A DNA stretch of 64,000 nucleotides from Luteimonas fraxinea. GTDB taxonomy: Bacteria > Pseudomonadota > Gammaproteobacteria > Xanthomonadales > Xanthomonadaceae. The notes below the pieces were generated by a model. It was not told the DNA's origin. It searched no databases and saw nothing but the letters and a program-made list of their open reading frames with translations. The stretch lies in assembly GCF_021233355.1 (NCBI RefSeq), contig NZ_CP089507.1, forward strand, positions 62,001 through 126,000, read 5' to 3'. Shown one piece after another: positions 52,447 through 60,599 of this stretch (positions are counted from its first letter, which is position 1; each line of letters begins with the position of its first letter). Position numbers and translations under genes: made by a program.

Positions 52447-52745
52447 CCCGCACCCGCCTTGCGACGCTCCCGCTTGAGCGGACGCCCCACCGGACACACC
52501 TCCGCCGCCCACGCAAAAATCGTGTTCGCCAGCCGGTCGGGCACCAGCCGGAAAAACACGAACTGGCCACGTTTTTCGCGTTCGATCAGACCGGCCTCTT
52601 CCAGCACCCGCAGGTGCCCGGACAGCGCCGGCTTGCTGAACTCAAACCGCGCACCGATCTCGCCCGCAGTGAGTTCGCCAGCATTGAGGTAGGCCAGGAT
52701 CTGGCGGCGCGGCGTCGATGCAAGGGCTTCAAAGACCCGTTCCAT
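52443..52745 (-). CDS. ArsR family transcriptional regulator
   Basis: 100 residues, a compact winged helix: 'MERVFEALASTPRRQILAYL', then 'LTAGEIGARFEFSKPALSGH' (recognition helix) and 'LIEREKRGQFVFFRLVPDRL' (wing). Metal-ligand Cys are absent (only 'VCP'), so the inducer is not arsenite or another thiol-bound metal; it looks like the SdpR/YczB-like non-metal branch. The stop overlaps the cupin-DUF2867 start. AT-rich TAATTA repeats lie upstream. Confidence 0.85.
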   Translation of the reverse strand: MERVFEALASTPRRQILAYLNAGELTAGEIGARFEFSKPALSGHLRVLEEAGLIEREKRGQFVFFRLVPDRLANTIFAWAAEVCPVGRPLKRERRKAGAG

Positions 52746-52762
52746 GGCGGCATCCAGTTAAC

Positions 52763-52780
52763 TAATTACCTAATTAATTA
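52763..52780 (-). promoter_or_regulatory. AT-rich promoter/operator region of the arsR operon
   Basis: Three TAATTA hexamers (52763-52768, 52771-52776, 52775-52780), just upstream of the arsR start in an otherwise GC-rich region. Likely autoregulatory operator overlapping the -10 region. Confidence 0.5.
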
Positions 52781-53006
52781 CTCCGTTGATGGTGGGGTGT
52801 CAAGTCTGTTCGATGCGCGCTGGCGGCGGCGCCGCTGGGATCGGCGTCAGGCTGCGAGCTGTCGAGCGCCGGCTTGCGCTGCCTGCGTTGACTGCCCTCC
52901 GGGATGAGGTACGGCTGCGGCCGTTTGGCTGCAGCTGTGGCTGTAGCTTTGCTCTGACTGTGCTTTTAGCTGTGGCTGTGGCCTTGGCTTCGAGCTTTTG
53001 ATCTCA

Positions 53007-53158
53007 ATCGAGCCGTAAAGCGAGCCGAGCATCGCAGGGCGGCGGGGTCGAAGAGCAGCCCATGTCTGAGCGCAGCGAGTTTGGGCTGCGTGCCCCGTCG
53101 TCCGAGAAGCGCAGGGAACCGGCACGGCGCAGCCGTGTCGGATCGCGTCCGGCGAAGG
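53007..53158. repeat. inverted-repeat arm 1
   Basis: A 46-base stretch (53049-53094) is an exact reverse complement of 53494-53539. Outer parts match less well, and a 10-bp hairpin CCGGCACGGC/GCCGTGTCGG (53119-53141) occupies the place where arm 2 has a different hairpin. Confidence 0.75.
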
Positions 53159-53167
53159 GGGTTTTTG

Positions 53168-53196
53168 GTTCCCTTTTTGGCCCGTCAAAAAGGAAC
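53168..53196. repeat. internal hairpin A of the composite repeat
   Basis: GTTCC(C)TTTTTG (53168-53179) pairs with CAAAAAGGAAC (53186-53196) over 11 bp with one bulged C and a GCCCGT loop. Confidence 0.6.
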
Positions 53197-53329
53197 TCGC
53201 ACGCGTAGCGGGCGAAAGCTCTGCACTTGCCTGAGCTTCTTTGCTCGTCGCTTTGCGACTTTGATATTTCGGAAGAAGGATCAATCGCAAGAGCAGAAAT
53301 CAAGGACAGGGCTTCCGCGCTGTCGCGCG

Positions 53330-53357
53330 GCTTACTTTTGTCTTGGCAAAAGTAAGC
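53330..53357. repeat. internal hairpin B of the composite repeat
   Basis: GCTTACTTTTG (53330-53340) and CAAAAGTAAGC (53347-53357) pair perfectly over 11 bp with the loop TCTTGG. Confidence 0.65.
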
Positions 53358-53430
53358 ACGACGTGCGAATGCGCTGGCGAACGGCGAAGCCGGCCCGAAG
53401 GGCGAGCGCCGAAGGCGTGAGTCAAACCGT

Positions 53431-53582
53431 CTTCGCCGGACGCGAGCCGATGCGATGAAGCCGCATCGGTCCCCTCCGCTCCTCGCCTGACGCGGCACGC
53501 AGCCCAAACTCGCTGCGCTCAGACATGGGCTGCTCTTCGGCCACGTCAGGCTCCGGTGCTCGGCTCGCTCTACGGCTCGATT
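53431..53582. repeat. inverted-repeat arm 2
   Basis: Reverse-complement partner of arm 1. Carries hairpin CCGATGCG-ATGAAGC-CGCATCGG (53447-53469, 8-bp perfect stem), different in sequence from the arm 1 hairpin. Confidence 0.75.
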
Positions 53583-53591
53583 GAAGTCGAA

Positions 53592-53645
53592 AGCCAAATC
53601 CAAATCCAAATCCAAAGCCAAAGCTAGAGCTAGAGCTAGAGCAAG
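53592..53645. repeat. hexamer tandem tract
   Basis: AATCCA is repeated three times, flanked by AAGCCA, then AGCTAG is repeated about three times. The left flank of the locus has a related GCTGTG/GTAGCT tract, roughly its reverse complement in composition. Confidence 0.6.
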
Positions 53646-53682
53646 AGCCGAAGAACAAATCCAAAGCGGAAAGCAGGAAGCC

Positions 53683-53738
53683 AGAAGCCAGAAGCCAGAA
53701 ACCAGAAACCAGAAACCAGAAACCAGAAACCAGAAACC
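53683..53738. repeat. heptamer tandem array, AGAARCC x 8
   Basis: Two AGAAGCC units followed by six AGAAACC units, exact and contiguous, 8 x 7 = 56 bp. It ends 32 bp before the stop of the leftward monooxygenase gene. Confidence 0.85.
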
Positions 53739-53770
53739 TGAGCAACAACGAAAACCAGGCAGAGGCGCAA

Positions 53771-55018
53771 CTACTTCGTCGAAACCCCGGATACCCGAAA
53801 TGCCCCCAACGCATCCACAAACTCTGGCGCCAACGCCATCGACCCGAACACCCCGTGCTGCGTACCACTCAGCACCCGCAACATATGCCCACGCCCACCC
53901 GGCAGATTCCCCATCGGCCGGAATGCGACATCGCGCGCCTTCGCGATCACGTCGCGCTCGGACTGGAACACCGGCGTCAGCCAGCGGCTCCAGAACTGGT
54001 AGATCGCCACATGTCGGCGCCTGACGCGCGCATACGTGGCCAACGCATCGGACACTGCCTGCCCTCGCAAGGCATCACGCAAGGCCTCGGCATCGAGCAG
54101 GGCCATGTTGACGCCCTGCCCCAGCTGCGGGCTCATCGCGTGCGCGGCGTCGCCGAGCAGCACCCAGCGGCCGCGATGCCACTGCGTCAGCGTGACGTCG
54201 CGATAGGTCGCGCGTGCGAGGTGTGCGTGCGTCGTCGTGGCTTTGAGCAGTCGCGCCGCTTCGGGCCAGATCGCGGTGACCGTGTCGCGCCAGTCATCGA
54301 GCGCGGCGGACTGCCAGCCGTCGAAGGCGGCGATCGGCAGGCTCCAGAAGAAGCTCAGGCGCTGTGTCGCATCGCCCGGGCGCGTGCCGACCGGCAGCAG
54401 GCCGATCATCCGGCGCGCGGCGACGTAGCGTTGGCGGAGCTCGTTCACATGCGGCCAGTCGTCGGCATCGATCAGGCACCACAACGCGCCCCAGGGATAC
54501 ACCGCGTCGCGCCGCACGCCACCGAGCCGGCCACGCAGACGCGAGGCGGCACCGTCGGCGGCGAGCACCAGATCGAACGGGCCATGCCGTCCGCCATCGG
54601 CATTGCACAGCCAGCGATCGTCCGTGTCGTCCGGCCCTTCGATAGTGATGCCGGCATGCAGGCGCACAGTGTCGTCGCGCGCCTGGTCGAGGATCGAGAA
54701 CAGCGCGCCGCGCTGCAGGCCGACGCCGCACAGGCGCGCGTCGAGCCCGGCGTAACGCATGTCCATGACCGCGCGGCCGCAGGGCGCCTCGCCGTACAGC
54801 CGATCGACACGCGCGCCATGCGCGAGCACCTGGTCGAGCAGTCCCATGCGCCACAGCACCTGCAGACCGGTGGGCTGCAGCAGGAAGCCCGCACCGACCG
54901 GGCCCGGCTCGGGCGCACGTTCGAAGACCTCGATGCGATGCCCGTCGCGTGCCAGCAACACCGCTGCGGCCTGGCCGGCCGTGCCGTAACCGACGATGGC
55001 GATACGCAATGACGTCAT
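53771..55018 (-). CDS. FAD-dependent monooxygenase, salicylate-hydroxylase-like
   Basis: 415 residues from Met 55016-55018 (complement). Dinucleotide motif 'AIVGYGTAGQAAAVLLARDG' at the N-terminus, 'DLVLAADGAASRLRGRLGG' (DG motif) and 'WVLLGDAAHAMSPQLGQGVN' (GD motif) identify a class A flavoprotein monooxygenase. The chain carries a C-terminal extension after the GD motif of normal length. It hydroxylates an aromatic or related substrate with NAD(P)H and O2. The TIR-free composite repeat begins just past its stop. Confidence 0.87.
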   Translation of the reverse strand: MTSLRIAIVGYGTAGQAAAVLLARDGHRIEVFERAPEPGPVGAGFLLQPTGLQVLWRMGLLDQVLAHGARVDRLYGEAPCGRAVMDMRYAGLDARLCGVGLQRGALFSILDQARDDTVRLHAGITIEGPDDTDDRWLCNADGGRHGPFDLVLAADGAASRLRGRLGGVRRDAVYPWGALWCLIDADDWPHVNELRQRYVAARRMIGLLPVGTRPGDATQRLSFFWSLPIAAFDGWQSAALDDWRDTVTAIWPEAARLLKATTTHAHLARATYRDVTLTQWHRGRWVLLGDAAHAMSPQLGQGVNMALLDAEALRDALRGQAVSDALATYARVRRRHVAIYQFWSRWLTPVFQSERDVIAKARDVAFRPMGNLPGGRGHMLRVLSGTQHGVFGSMALAPEFVDALGAFRVSGVSTK

Positions 55019-55092
55019 GACGGCTCCGCGGCAGGGCGGCCAGCATATCCGGCGCGTTGCGGATTCCGGCAGCCACATGCATCGCGCGCCAT

Positions 55093-55125
55093 AAAAAAGG
55101 GCCGCCCTGTTGCCAAGGCGGCCCT
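55093..55125 (-). terminator. terminator of the leftward RND operon
   Basis: On the minus strand GGGCCGCC-(10 nt)-GGCGGCCC is followed by TTTTTT. It lies about 55 bp past the permease stop. Confidence 0.85.
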
Positions 55126-55177
55126 CGTCGATCGGACGAACGTGCGGTCAGTGCGCCGGTCGTTCGTCGCCGTCGTG

Positions 55178-58100
55178 TTACAGCTGGCGATCACGCTCGC
55201 GTGCCGCTTCCAAACGCGGATCCGGCTCGTCGAGTTTGTCGCCCAGCACGCGCCGCACGATGATGAAGAACACCGGGATCAGCAGCAGACCGAGGAACGT
55301 CGCGAACAGCATGCCGCCGATGACGCCGGTGGCCAGTGCGTGGCGTGCGCTGGAACCCGCGCCGCTCGACAGCGCCATCGGCGTGACGCCCATGATGAAG
55401 GCGAACGAAGTCATCAGGATCGGGCGGAAGCGCAGGTTCGCCGCTTCGATCGTCGCATCGCGCAGCGTCTTGCCTTCCTTGTACTGCTGCACAGCGAACT
55501 CGACGATCAGGATGGCGTTCTTCGCCGCCAGACCGATCACCGTCACCATGCCGATCTTAAAGAAGATGTCGTTCGACAGGCCCGGACGCAGCATCGTGAA
55601 GACCACCGCGCCGAGGATGCCCAGCGGCACCACCAGCAGCACCGCGACCGGAATCGACCAGCTCTCGTAGAGCGCGGCCAGACACAGGAACACCACCACC
55701 ACCGACAGCAGCAACAGCAGCGTCGCCGTGTTGCCCGCGATGATCTCCTGGTAGGACATGCCCGCCCAGTCGTAGCCGAAGCCTTCCGGCAGTTCGTTCT
55801 CGACGATCTCCTCCATCGCGGCCATCGCTTCACCGGTGCTGCGACCGGGTGCCTGCGAACCGACGATGTTGATCGCCGAATAGCCGTTGTAGCGCGTCAG
55901 CGACGGCGTGCTCGCGCCCCACTCCGGCTTCACCACGGTGCTCAGCGGAATCATCGTCGGCGTGCCGTCGGCATTCGTCGACGCGGTGCTCGGCGTGTAG
56001 AAGCGGCCGATCGAACCCGGCTCGGTGCGGTACTGCGCATCGGCCTGCATGTTGACGCGCTTGATGCGGCCGTCGGACACGTAGTCGTTGACGTAGACCG
56101 GCGCCAGCATCAGCTGGATCGCGCCGTAGATGTCGGTCACCGACAGGCCCATCGACTGCGCCTGCACGCGGTCGACGTGCAGCTGCAGCTGCGGCGCGTC
56201 TTCCAGCGTGTTCGGGCGCACGCCCTGCAGCACGTCGGTCTTCTGCGCGGCCGCGCCCAGCAGCTGGTTGCGTGCCTGCTGCAGCGCCGCGTTACCGGCG
56301 CCGGTGCGGTCCTGCAGATACATGTCGAAGCCGCCGAACTGGCCCAGACCCTGCACGGTCGGCAGGTTCACGACGAAGATCGTCGCGTCCTGCACGCCCT
56401 GCAGCGCGCCGTTGGCCTCGCCGAGGAAGCCGTTGATGTCGACGTCGCGCTCGCCCCAGTCCTTGAGCTTGATGAAGCCCATGCCGACGTTCTCGCCCTG
56501 GCCGACGAAGCTGAAGCCCGCGACCTGCAGCATCGCCTCGTACGACGGGTTCTGCTCCAGACGCGCACGCACGTCCTCGAACACGGCGTTGGTCCGCTGC
56601 AGGGTCGAGCCCGGCGGCAGCTGCACGATCGCCAGCGCATAGCCCTGGTCCTCGTCGGGCACGAAGCTCGACGGCAACCGGATGTACAGGAACGCGCAGA
56701 CCACGCACAGCACCGCGAACACCGCCATCCAGCGCGGCGCATGCTTCACGGCGCTGCCGATGTGGCCGACGTAGGTCGCGTTGACCTTGTCGTAGTACTT
56801 GTTGAACGTGCGGACGACGACGTTGTCCTTGCGCTCGCCCGGCGGTGCGTGCTGCTTGAGGAAGGTCGCGCACAGCGCCGGCGTGAAGCCGAGCGCGAGG
56901 AAGGCCGAGAAGCCCATCGCGACCGCGATCGTGATCGCGAACTGCTTGTAGATCTCGCCCGAGGCGCCGCCCTGCAGCGCGCTGGGGATGAACACCGCGG
57001 CCAGCACGACGGTGATCGCGACGACGGCGCCGGTGATCTGGTCCATCGCCTTCATCGTCGCTTCGCGTGGCGGCAGGTGTTCCTCCGCCATGATGCGTTC
57101 GACGTTCTCGATCACCACGATCGCGTCGTCGACCACGATGCCGATCGCCAGCACCATCGCGAACAATGTCAGCTGGTTGATCGTGTAGCCGAGCATGCTC
57201 AGGCCCAGGAACGTGCCGAGCAGCGCGATCGGAATGACCAGCGTCGGGATGATCGTCGCGCGCAGGTTCTGCAGGAACAGCAGCATCACCAGGAAGACGA
57301 GGATCACCGCCTCGATCAAGGTCTTGATGACCTCCTTGATCGACAGCGTCACGAACGTGGTGGTGTCGTAGGGCTTGAACCACTCGATGCCCTGCGGGAA
57401 CGAGGGCTGCAGCTCGTCCATGCGTGATTCGACCGCCGTGGCCACCGTCAGCGCGTTCGCGCCGGGCAGCAACTGGATCGCGAACGCACCGGTGGCCTGG
57501 CCGTTGTACTTGGTGTCGAAGCCGTAACCCGACGCGCCGATCTCCACGCGCGCGACGTCCTTCAGGCGCACGGTGGCGCCGTCGTTGTCGGCGCGCAGGA
57601 TGATGTTCTCGAACTGTTCGGGCGTGCTGAAGCGGCCTTCCGCCGAGACGGTCGCGGTGAAGCCCTGGCCTTCCGGTGCCGGGTCAGAACCGACCGAACC
57701 CGCGGCGAACTGCACGTTCTGTCCACGCACCGCGGCCATGACCTCGGTCGCCGACATGCCGTAGCCCTGCAACTGGTCCGGGTTGAGCCAGATGTTCATG
57801 GCGTACTCGGAACCGAACTGCTGCGTGCTGCCGACGCCGGGCACGCGCGCGATCTGCTCGAGCACGCGCGAACCGATGAGATCGTTGAGCTGGTTGCGGG
57901 TGACCGTCGTGTCTTCCGAGCGCAGACCCACGACCATCAGAAAGCCGGCGTTGGCCTTGGCCACGACGACGCCCTGCTGCACCACTTCACTGGGCAGACG
58001 CGGCGTGGCCAGCGAGACCTTGTTCTGGACCTGCACCTGCGCGATGTCCGCGTCGGTACCGGTTTCGAAGGTCAACGTGACGCTGGCGCGGCCGGAAGAA

Positions 58101-58348
58101 CTGGACGTCGAACTGAAGTACAGCAGGTTGTCGATACCGGTGAGCTGCTGCTCGATGACCTGTGTGACCGCGCGTTCGGTGGTGTCGGCGCTGGCGCCGG
58201 GATAGGTCGCCGAGACGGTGACCTGCGGGGGTGCGACGCTCGGGTACGACTCCACGCCCATGTTCAGCAGCGAGATCACGCCCGCGAGCGAGATCAGAAT
58301 GGATACGACCCAGGCGAAGACCGGGTGGTTGATGAAAAACTTGGGCAT
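55178..58348 (-). CDS. RND efflux permease, HAE1 type (AcrB/MexB-like)
   Basis: 1,056 residues, full length for the family. N-terminus 'MPKFFINHPVFAWVVSILIS'. The proton-relay pair D407-D408 is in 'IGIVVDDAIVVIENVERIMA'. Two large periplasmic loops and twelve helices are visible, with 'LYFSSTSSSSGRASVTLTFE' in the first pore domain. Exports drugs or other amphiphiles from the periplasm/inner membrane with an adaptor and an outer-membrane channel (no TolC-type gene adjacent). Seven bp downstream of the adaptor gene. Confidence 0.94.
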   Translation of the reverse strand: MPKFFINHPVFAWVVSILISLAGVISLLNMGVESYPSVAPPQVTVSATYPGASADTTERAVTQVIEQQLTGIDNLLYFSSTSSSSGRASVTLTFETGTDADIAQVQVQNKVSLATPRLPSEVVQQGVVVAKANAGFLMVVGLRSEDTTVTRNQLNDLIGSRVLEQIARVPGVGSTQQFGSEYAMNIWLNPDQLQGYGMSATEVMAAVRGQNVQFAAGSVGSDPAPEGQGFTATVSAEGRFSTPEQFENIILRADNDGATVRLKDVARVEIGASGYGFDTKYNGQATGAFAIQLLPGANALTVATAVESRMDELQPSFPQGIEWFKPYDTTTFVTLSIKEVIKTLIEAVILVFLVMLLFLQNLRATIIPTLVIPIALLGTFLGLSMLGYTINQLTLFAMVLAIGIVVDDAIVVIENVERIMAEEHLPPREATMKAMDQITGAVVAITVVLAAVFIPSALQGGASGEIYKQFAITIAVAMGFSAFLALGFTPALCATFLKQHAPPGERKDNVVVRTFNKYYDKVNATYVGHIGSAVKHAPRWMAVFAVLCVVCAFLYIRLPSSFVPDEDQGYALAIVQLPPGSTLQRTNAVFEDVRARLEQNPSYEAMLQVAGFSFVGQGENVGMGFIKLKDWGERDVDINGFLGEANGALQGVQDATIFVVNLPTVQGLGQFGGFDMYLQDRTGAGNAALQQARNQLLGAAAQKTDVLQGVRPNTLEDAPQLQLHVDRVQAQSMGLSVTDIYGAIQLMLAPVYVNDYVSDGRIKRVNMQADAQYRTEPGSIGRFYTPSTASTNADGTPTMIPLSTVVKPEWGASTPSLTRYNGYSAINIVGSQAPGRSTGEAMAAMEEIVENELPEGFGYDWAGMSYQEIIAGNTATLLLLLSVVVVFLCLAALYESWSIPVAVLLVVPLGILGAVVFTMLRPGLSNDIFFKIGMVTVIGLAAKNAILIVEFAVQQYKEGKTLRDATIEAANLRFRPILMTSFAFIMGVTPMALSSGAGSSARHALATGVIGGMLFATFLGLLLIPVFFIIVRRVLGDKLDEPDPRLEAARERDRQL

Positions 58349-58354
58349 GGCGGA

Positions 58355-59605
58355 TCAGTCCTGCGTGTCGTTCGCAGCGGGCGCCTGGCCGGCGGCTTCC
58401 TGCGTCGGTGCCGCTGCCGCGTCGCCGGGCGTCGCGGGTGCAGCGGCCTCGCCTGCGGGCTGCGCCGCGGGCGCTGCGCCTGGAGCAGCCTGCGCCTGGG
58501 CCTGCTCGGGCGTCCACGGCTTGGGCGAGACCACCGCGTCGGGACGCGCCTTCGGCACGCCGCTGACGATCACGCGGTCGCCGGCCACCAGGCCGTCGGT
58601 GATCACCCACTGGCCACCCTGCGCGCGATCGGTGCGGACCGACTTGCGGACGACCTTGTCGCCTTCGCCTGCCACCAGCACGTAGGCGGTGTTGGCGTCG
58701 CGCAGCACCGCGGCCTGCGGCACCAGGAACACGCCGCTCTGCTGGCCCATGTTCGCGCGCAGCGTCACGTAGACGCCGGGCAGCAGACGACGATCGGGAT
58801 TGGGCAGCGTCGCGCGCAGCTGGATCGCGCCCGAGGCCGGGTCGACCACGTCGCCGGAGAAGTCCAGCGTCGCCCGCTGGTCGTGCACCGTGCCGTCGCC
58901 GAGGACGATCTCGACCTGACCACCACCGGCGTCGCGGTCGAGCGGCAGTGCGCGGATGCGGGCGAACTCGCCGGCGCTCATCGAGAAGTTGATGTACAGC
59001 GGATCGATCTGGTCGACGGTGGTCAGCAGCGTGGAATCACCCTGCCCGACCAGCGCGCCTTCGGTCACCTGCTGCTTGCCGGCGCGGCCGGAGATCGGCG
59101 CGCGCACGGTGGCGTAGCCGAGATTGATCTGCGCGGTCTGGGTCGACGCGCGCGCGGCCTGCAGCGCGGCCTCCGCACTGCGCTCGGCAGCGAGCGCGTT
59201 GTCGAGATCCGACTTGGAGATAAAGTTGGTCGGCGCCAGCTGGCGCGCGCGATCCGCGGCGCTCTTGGCGTTGATCGCATTGGCCTGCGCCTGTGCCTGC
59301 GAACCCTGCGCGGTGCCGAGCGCGGCCTGCAGCTGCGCGGGATCGATGCGGAACAACACGTCGCCTTCGCTGACGTCGCTGCCTTCCTGATACACCCGGC
59401 TTTCGAGCACACCCGGCACGCGGGCGCGGACGTCGGCGCTGCGGAACGGTGCCAGACGGCCCACCAGTTCCTGTTCCAGCGCGATGCTCGTGGGCTGGAC
59501 GGTCAACACACCGACTTCGGGCGGTGGCGGCGCGGCCTGCTCCTCTTGTTGACCGCAGGCGGAAAGTGCCGCAGCGAGCACGGCAATGGAGAGGAGTCGG
59601 CGCAT
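58355..59605 (-). CDS. RND periplasmic adaptor (AcrA/MexA-like lipoprotein)
   Basis: 416 residues. Lipobox 'LAAALSAC'. Then beta-barrel/lipoyl/hairpin order: 'ALEQELVGRLAPFRSADVRA', 'GVLESRVYQEGSDVSEGDVL', an alpha-hairpin with 'LAAERSAEAALQAARASTQT' and 'TVRAPISGRAGKQQVTEGAL'. The C-terminal tail is Ala/Pro-rich. Bridges the permease to an outer-membrane channel. The first gene of a leftward operon starting beside an operator palindrome. Confidence 0.93.
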   Translation of the reverse strand: MRRLLSIAVLAAALSACGQQEEQAAPPPPEVGVLTVQPTSIALEQELVGRLAPFRSADVRARVPGVLESRVYQEGSDVSEGDVLFRIDPAQLQAALGTAQGSQAQAQANAINAKSAADRARQLAPTNFISKSDLDNALAAERSAEAALQAARASTQTAQINLGYATVRAPISGRAGKQQVTEGALVGQGDSTLLTTVDQIDPLYINFSMSAGEFARIRALPLDRDAGGGQVEIVLGDGTVHDQRATLDFSGDVVDPASGAIQLRATLPNPDRRLLPGVYVTLRANMGQQSGVFLVPQAAVLRDANTAYVLVAGEGDKVVRKSVRTDRAQGGQWVITDGLVAGDRVIVSGVPKARPDAVVSPKPWTPEQAQAQAAPGAAPAAQPAGEAAAPATPGDAAAAPTQEAAGQAPAANDTQD

Positions 59606-59640
59606 GGGGGAGAGACCTGGGAGAGGTGGGACGGGATTTA

Positions 59641-59658
59641 CTATACCGGCCAGTATAG
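59641..59658. promoter_or_regulatory. TetR-type operator between the two efflux operons
   Basis: CTATAC-CGGCCA-GTATAG, a perfect inverted repeat with a 6-bp spacer, starts 36 bp upstream of the leftward adaptor ATG. It overlaps TATAGT/TATACT -10-like hexamers on both strands, so a bound repressor would block the adaptor promoter. Confidence 0.7.
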
Positions 59659-59755
59659 CTAATTCAGATTGCGGTTCGCACCGTGAAGGAAGTCATTGGC
59701 GCGATTCCGGCGCGATGCTGCGTTGCACGCGGTGCGAAGCCGGTGAAATCGAACC

Positions 59756-59784
59756 TTGCTCACAGAATGAATCAAGTTCATAAT
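59756..59784 (+). promoter_or_regulatory. promoter of the tetR-adaptor-permease operon
   Basis: TTGCTC (59756-59761) and CATAAT (59779-59784) with a 17-bp spacer, about 30 bp before the tetR start. The spacer holds TGAATCAAGTTCA, a palindromic TGAA-N5-TTCA that could be a second operator. Confidence 0.65.
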
Positions 59785-59814
59785 CCGCGCCGCTTCCGAT
59801 CCATTCAGGTTTCC

Positions 59815-60588
59815 ATGCCGCCCCTGCCCCCCGCCGTTGCACGTCGCCAGCGCGAGATCGCTGCGCGCGAACGCACGCTGCTCGACACCGCGCAGGCGCA
59901 GATCCAGCGCGACGGACTGTTGTCGCTGCAGATGGCGCGCGTGGCCGAGGAATGCGGCTATGCCATCGGCACGCTGTACAAGCATTTCGCCAGCAAGGAA
60001 GACCTGCTGGTGGCACTGGCCACGCGCAACAGCCTCGATCGTGTGGAGCTGTTCGAACGCGCCGCGAAATGGAACGGCCCGACCCGCGAACGCATGCTCG
60101 CCGTCGCGCTCGCCGACATGCTGATCCTCCGCGAGCAGCCCGAGCACTTCCGCCTCGCCCAGTTCGTCTGGACCGATGTGGTCTGGGGCGCGGCGTCGAA
60201 CGAAAGCCGCCGCCGCGCGCTCGAAGCCTGCGAGCCGTTGAGCACACTGATCGACGGCATCGCCGCCGAGGGCCGGGCACGCGGCGAACTGCCGGCATCG
60301 GTGTTGCCGGTGGGGGCTTTGATGATGGGCCCCTGGACAATGACCGTCGGCATGCACGCGCTCGTGCAGCAGCAGGGTCTGGTCGATACCGCCGTGACCG
60401 GCGATCCCTATCGCCTGCTGATCCGCCAACTGCAGTACCTGTTCAACGGCTACGCCTGGCAACCGATCTTCGACGCCGAGGACGATGCCGCGCTCGATGC
60501 GCTGATCGCCCGCGTCAGCCGTGACGTCTTCGATACCGACTGGTCGAGCATCGCGCCCGACCTGCCGCCTCCCCTTCCTCCTTCCTGA
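59815..60588 (+). CDS. TetR/AcrR family transcriptional regulator
   Basis: 257 residues from ATG 59815, chosen because it falls after the promoter and precedes the helix-turn-helix at residues about 35-70 ('LSLQMARVAEECGYAIGTLY', 'KHFASKEDLLVALATRNS'). The ligand-binding domain is larger than usual and ends in a Pro-rich tail. First gene of a rightward operon with an RND adaptor 11 bp downstream, and next to an operator that can serve both operons, so it probably represses one or both pumps. Confidence 0.88.
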   Translation: MPPLPPAVARRQREIAARERTLLDTAQAQIQRDGLLSLQMARVAEECGYAIGTLYKHFASKEDLLVALATRNSLDRVELFERAAKWNGPTRERMLAVALADMLILREQPEHFRLAQFVWTDVVWGAASNESRRRALEACEPLSTLIDGIAAEGRARGELPASVLPVGALMMGPWTMTVGMHALVQQQGLVDTAVTGDPYRLLIRQLQYLFNGYAWQPIFDAEDDAALDALIARVSRDVFDTDWSSIAPDLPPPLPPS

Positions 60589-60599
60589 CGGAAACCGCC

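Larger units (their letters stand above)
52781..53770. repeat. composite intergenic repeat locus
   Basis: About 1 kb without a credible gene. In order: a GCTGTGGCTGTAGCT-type hexamer tract (about 52930-52988), inverted arm 1 (53007-53158), a centre with two strong hairpins, inverted arm 2 (53431-53582), an AATCCA/AGCTAG hexamer tract (about 53592-53645) and an AGAARCC heptamer array. ORFs through it are shadows with stops and no coding signal. It resembles repeats seen in Xanthomonadaceae intergenic DNA, but I could not check copy number. Confidence 0.7.

Noticed and set aside
52443..52745. Arsenite-responsive ArsR
   Set aside because: No thiol metal-site cysteines; no ars genes nearby.
53683..53738. 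CRISPR array
   Set aside because: Units are contiguous 7-mers without spacers, and no cas gene is present.
53581..54024. ORF encoding repeated KPETRNQ-like peptides through the heptamer array
   Set aside because: The repeat has period 7 and would be translated only by chance; no ribosome site, and the frame continues antisense to the monooxygenase.
55142..57427. 761-codon frame opposite the RND permease
   Set aside because: Antisense shadow, rich in Arg/His/Asp from complementing RND codons.
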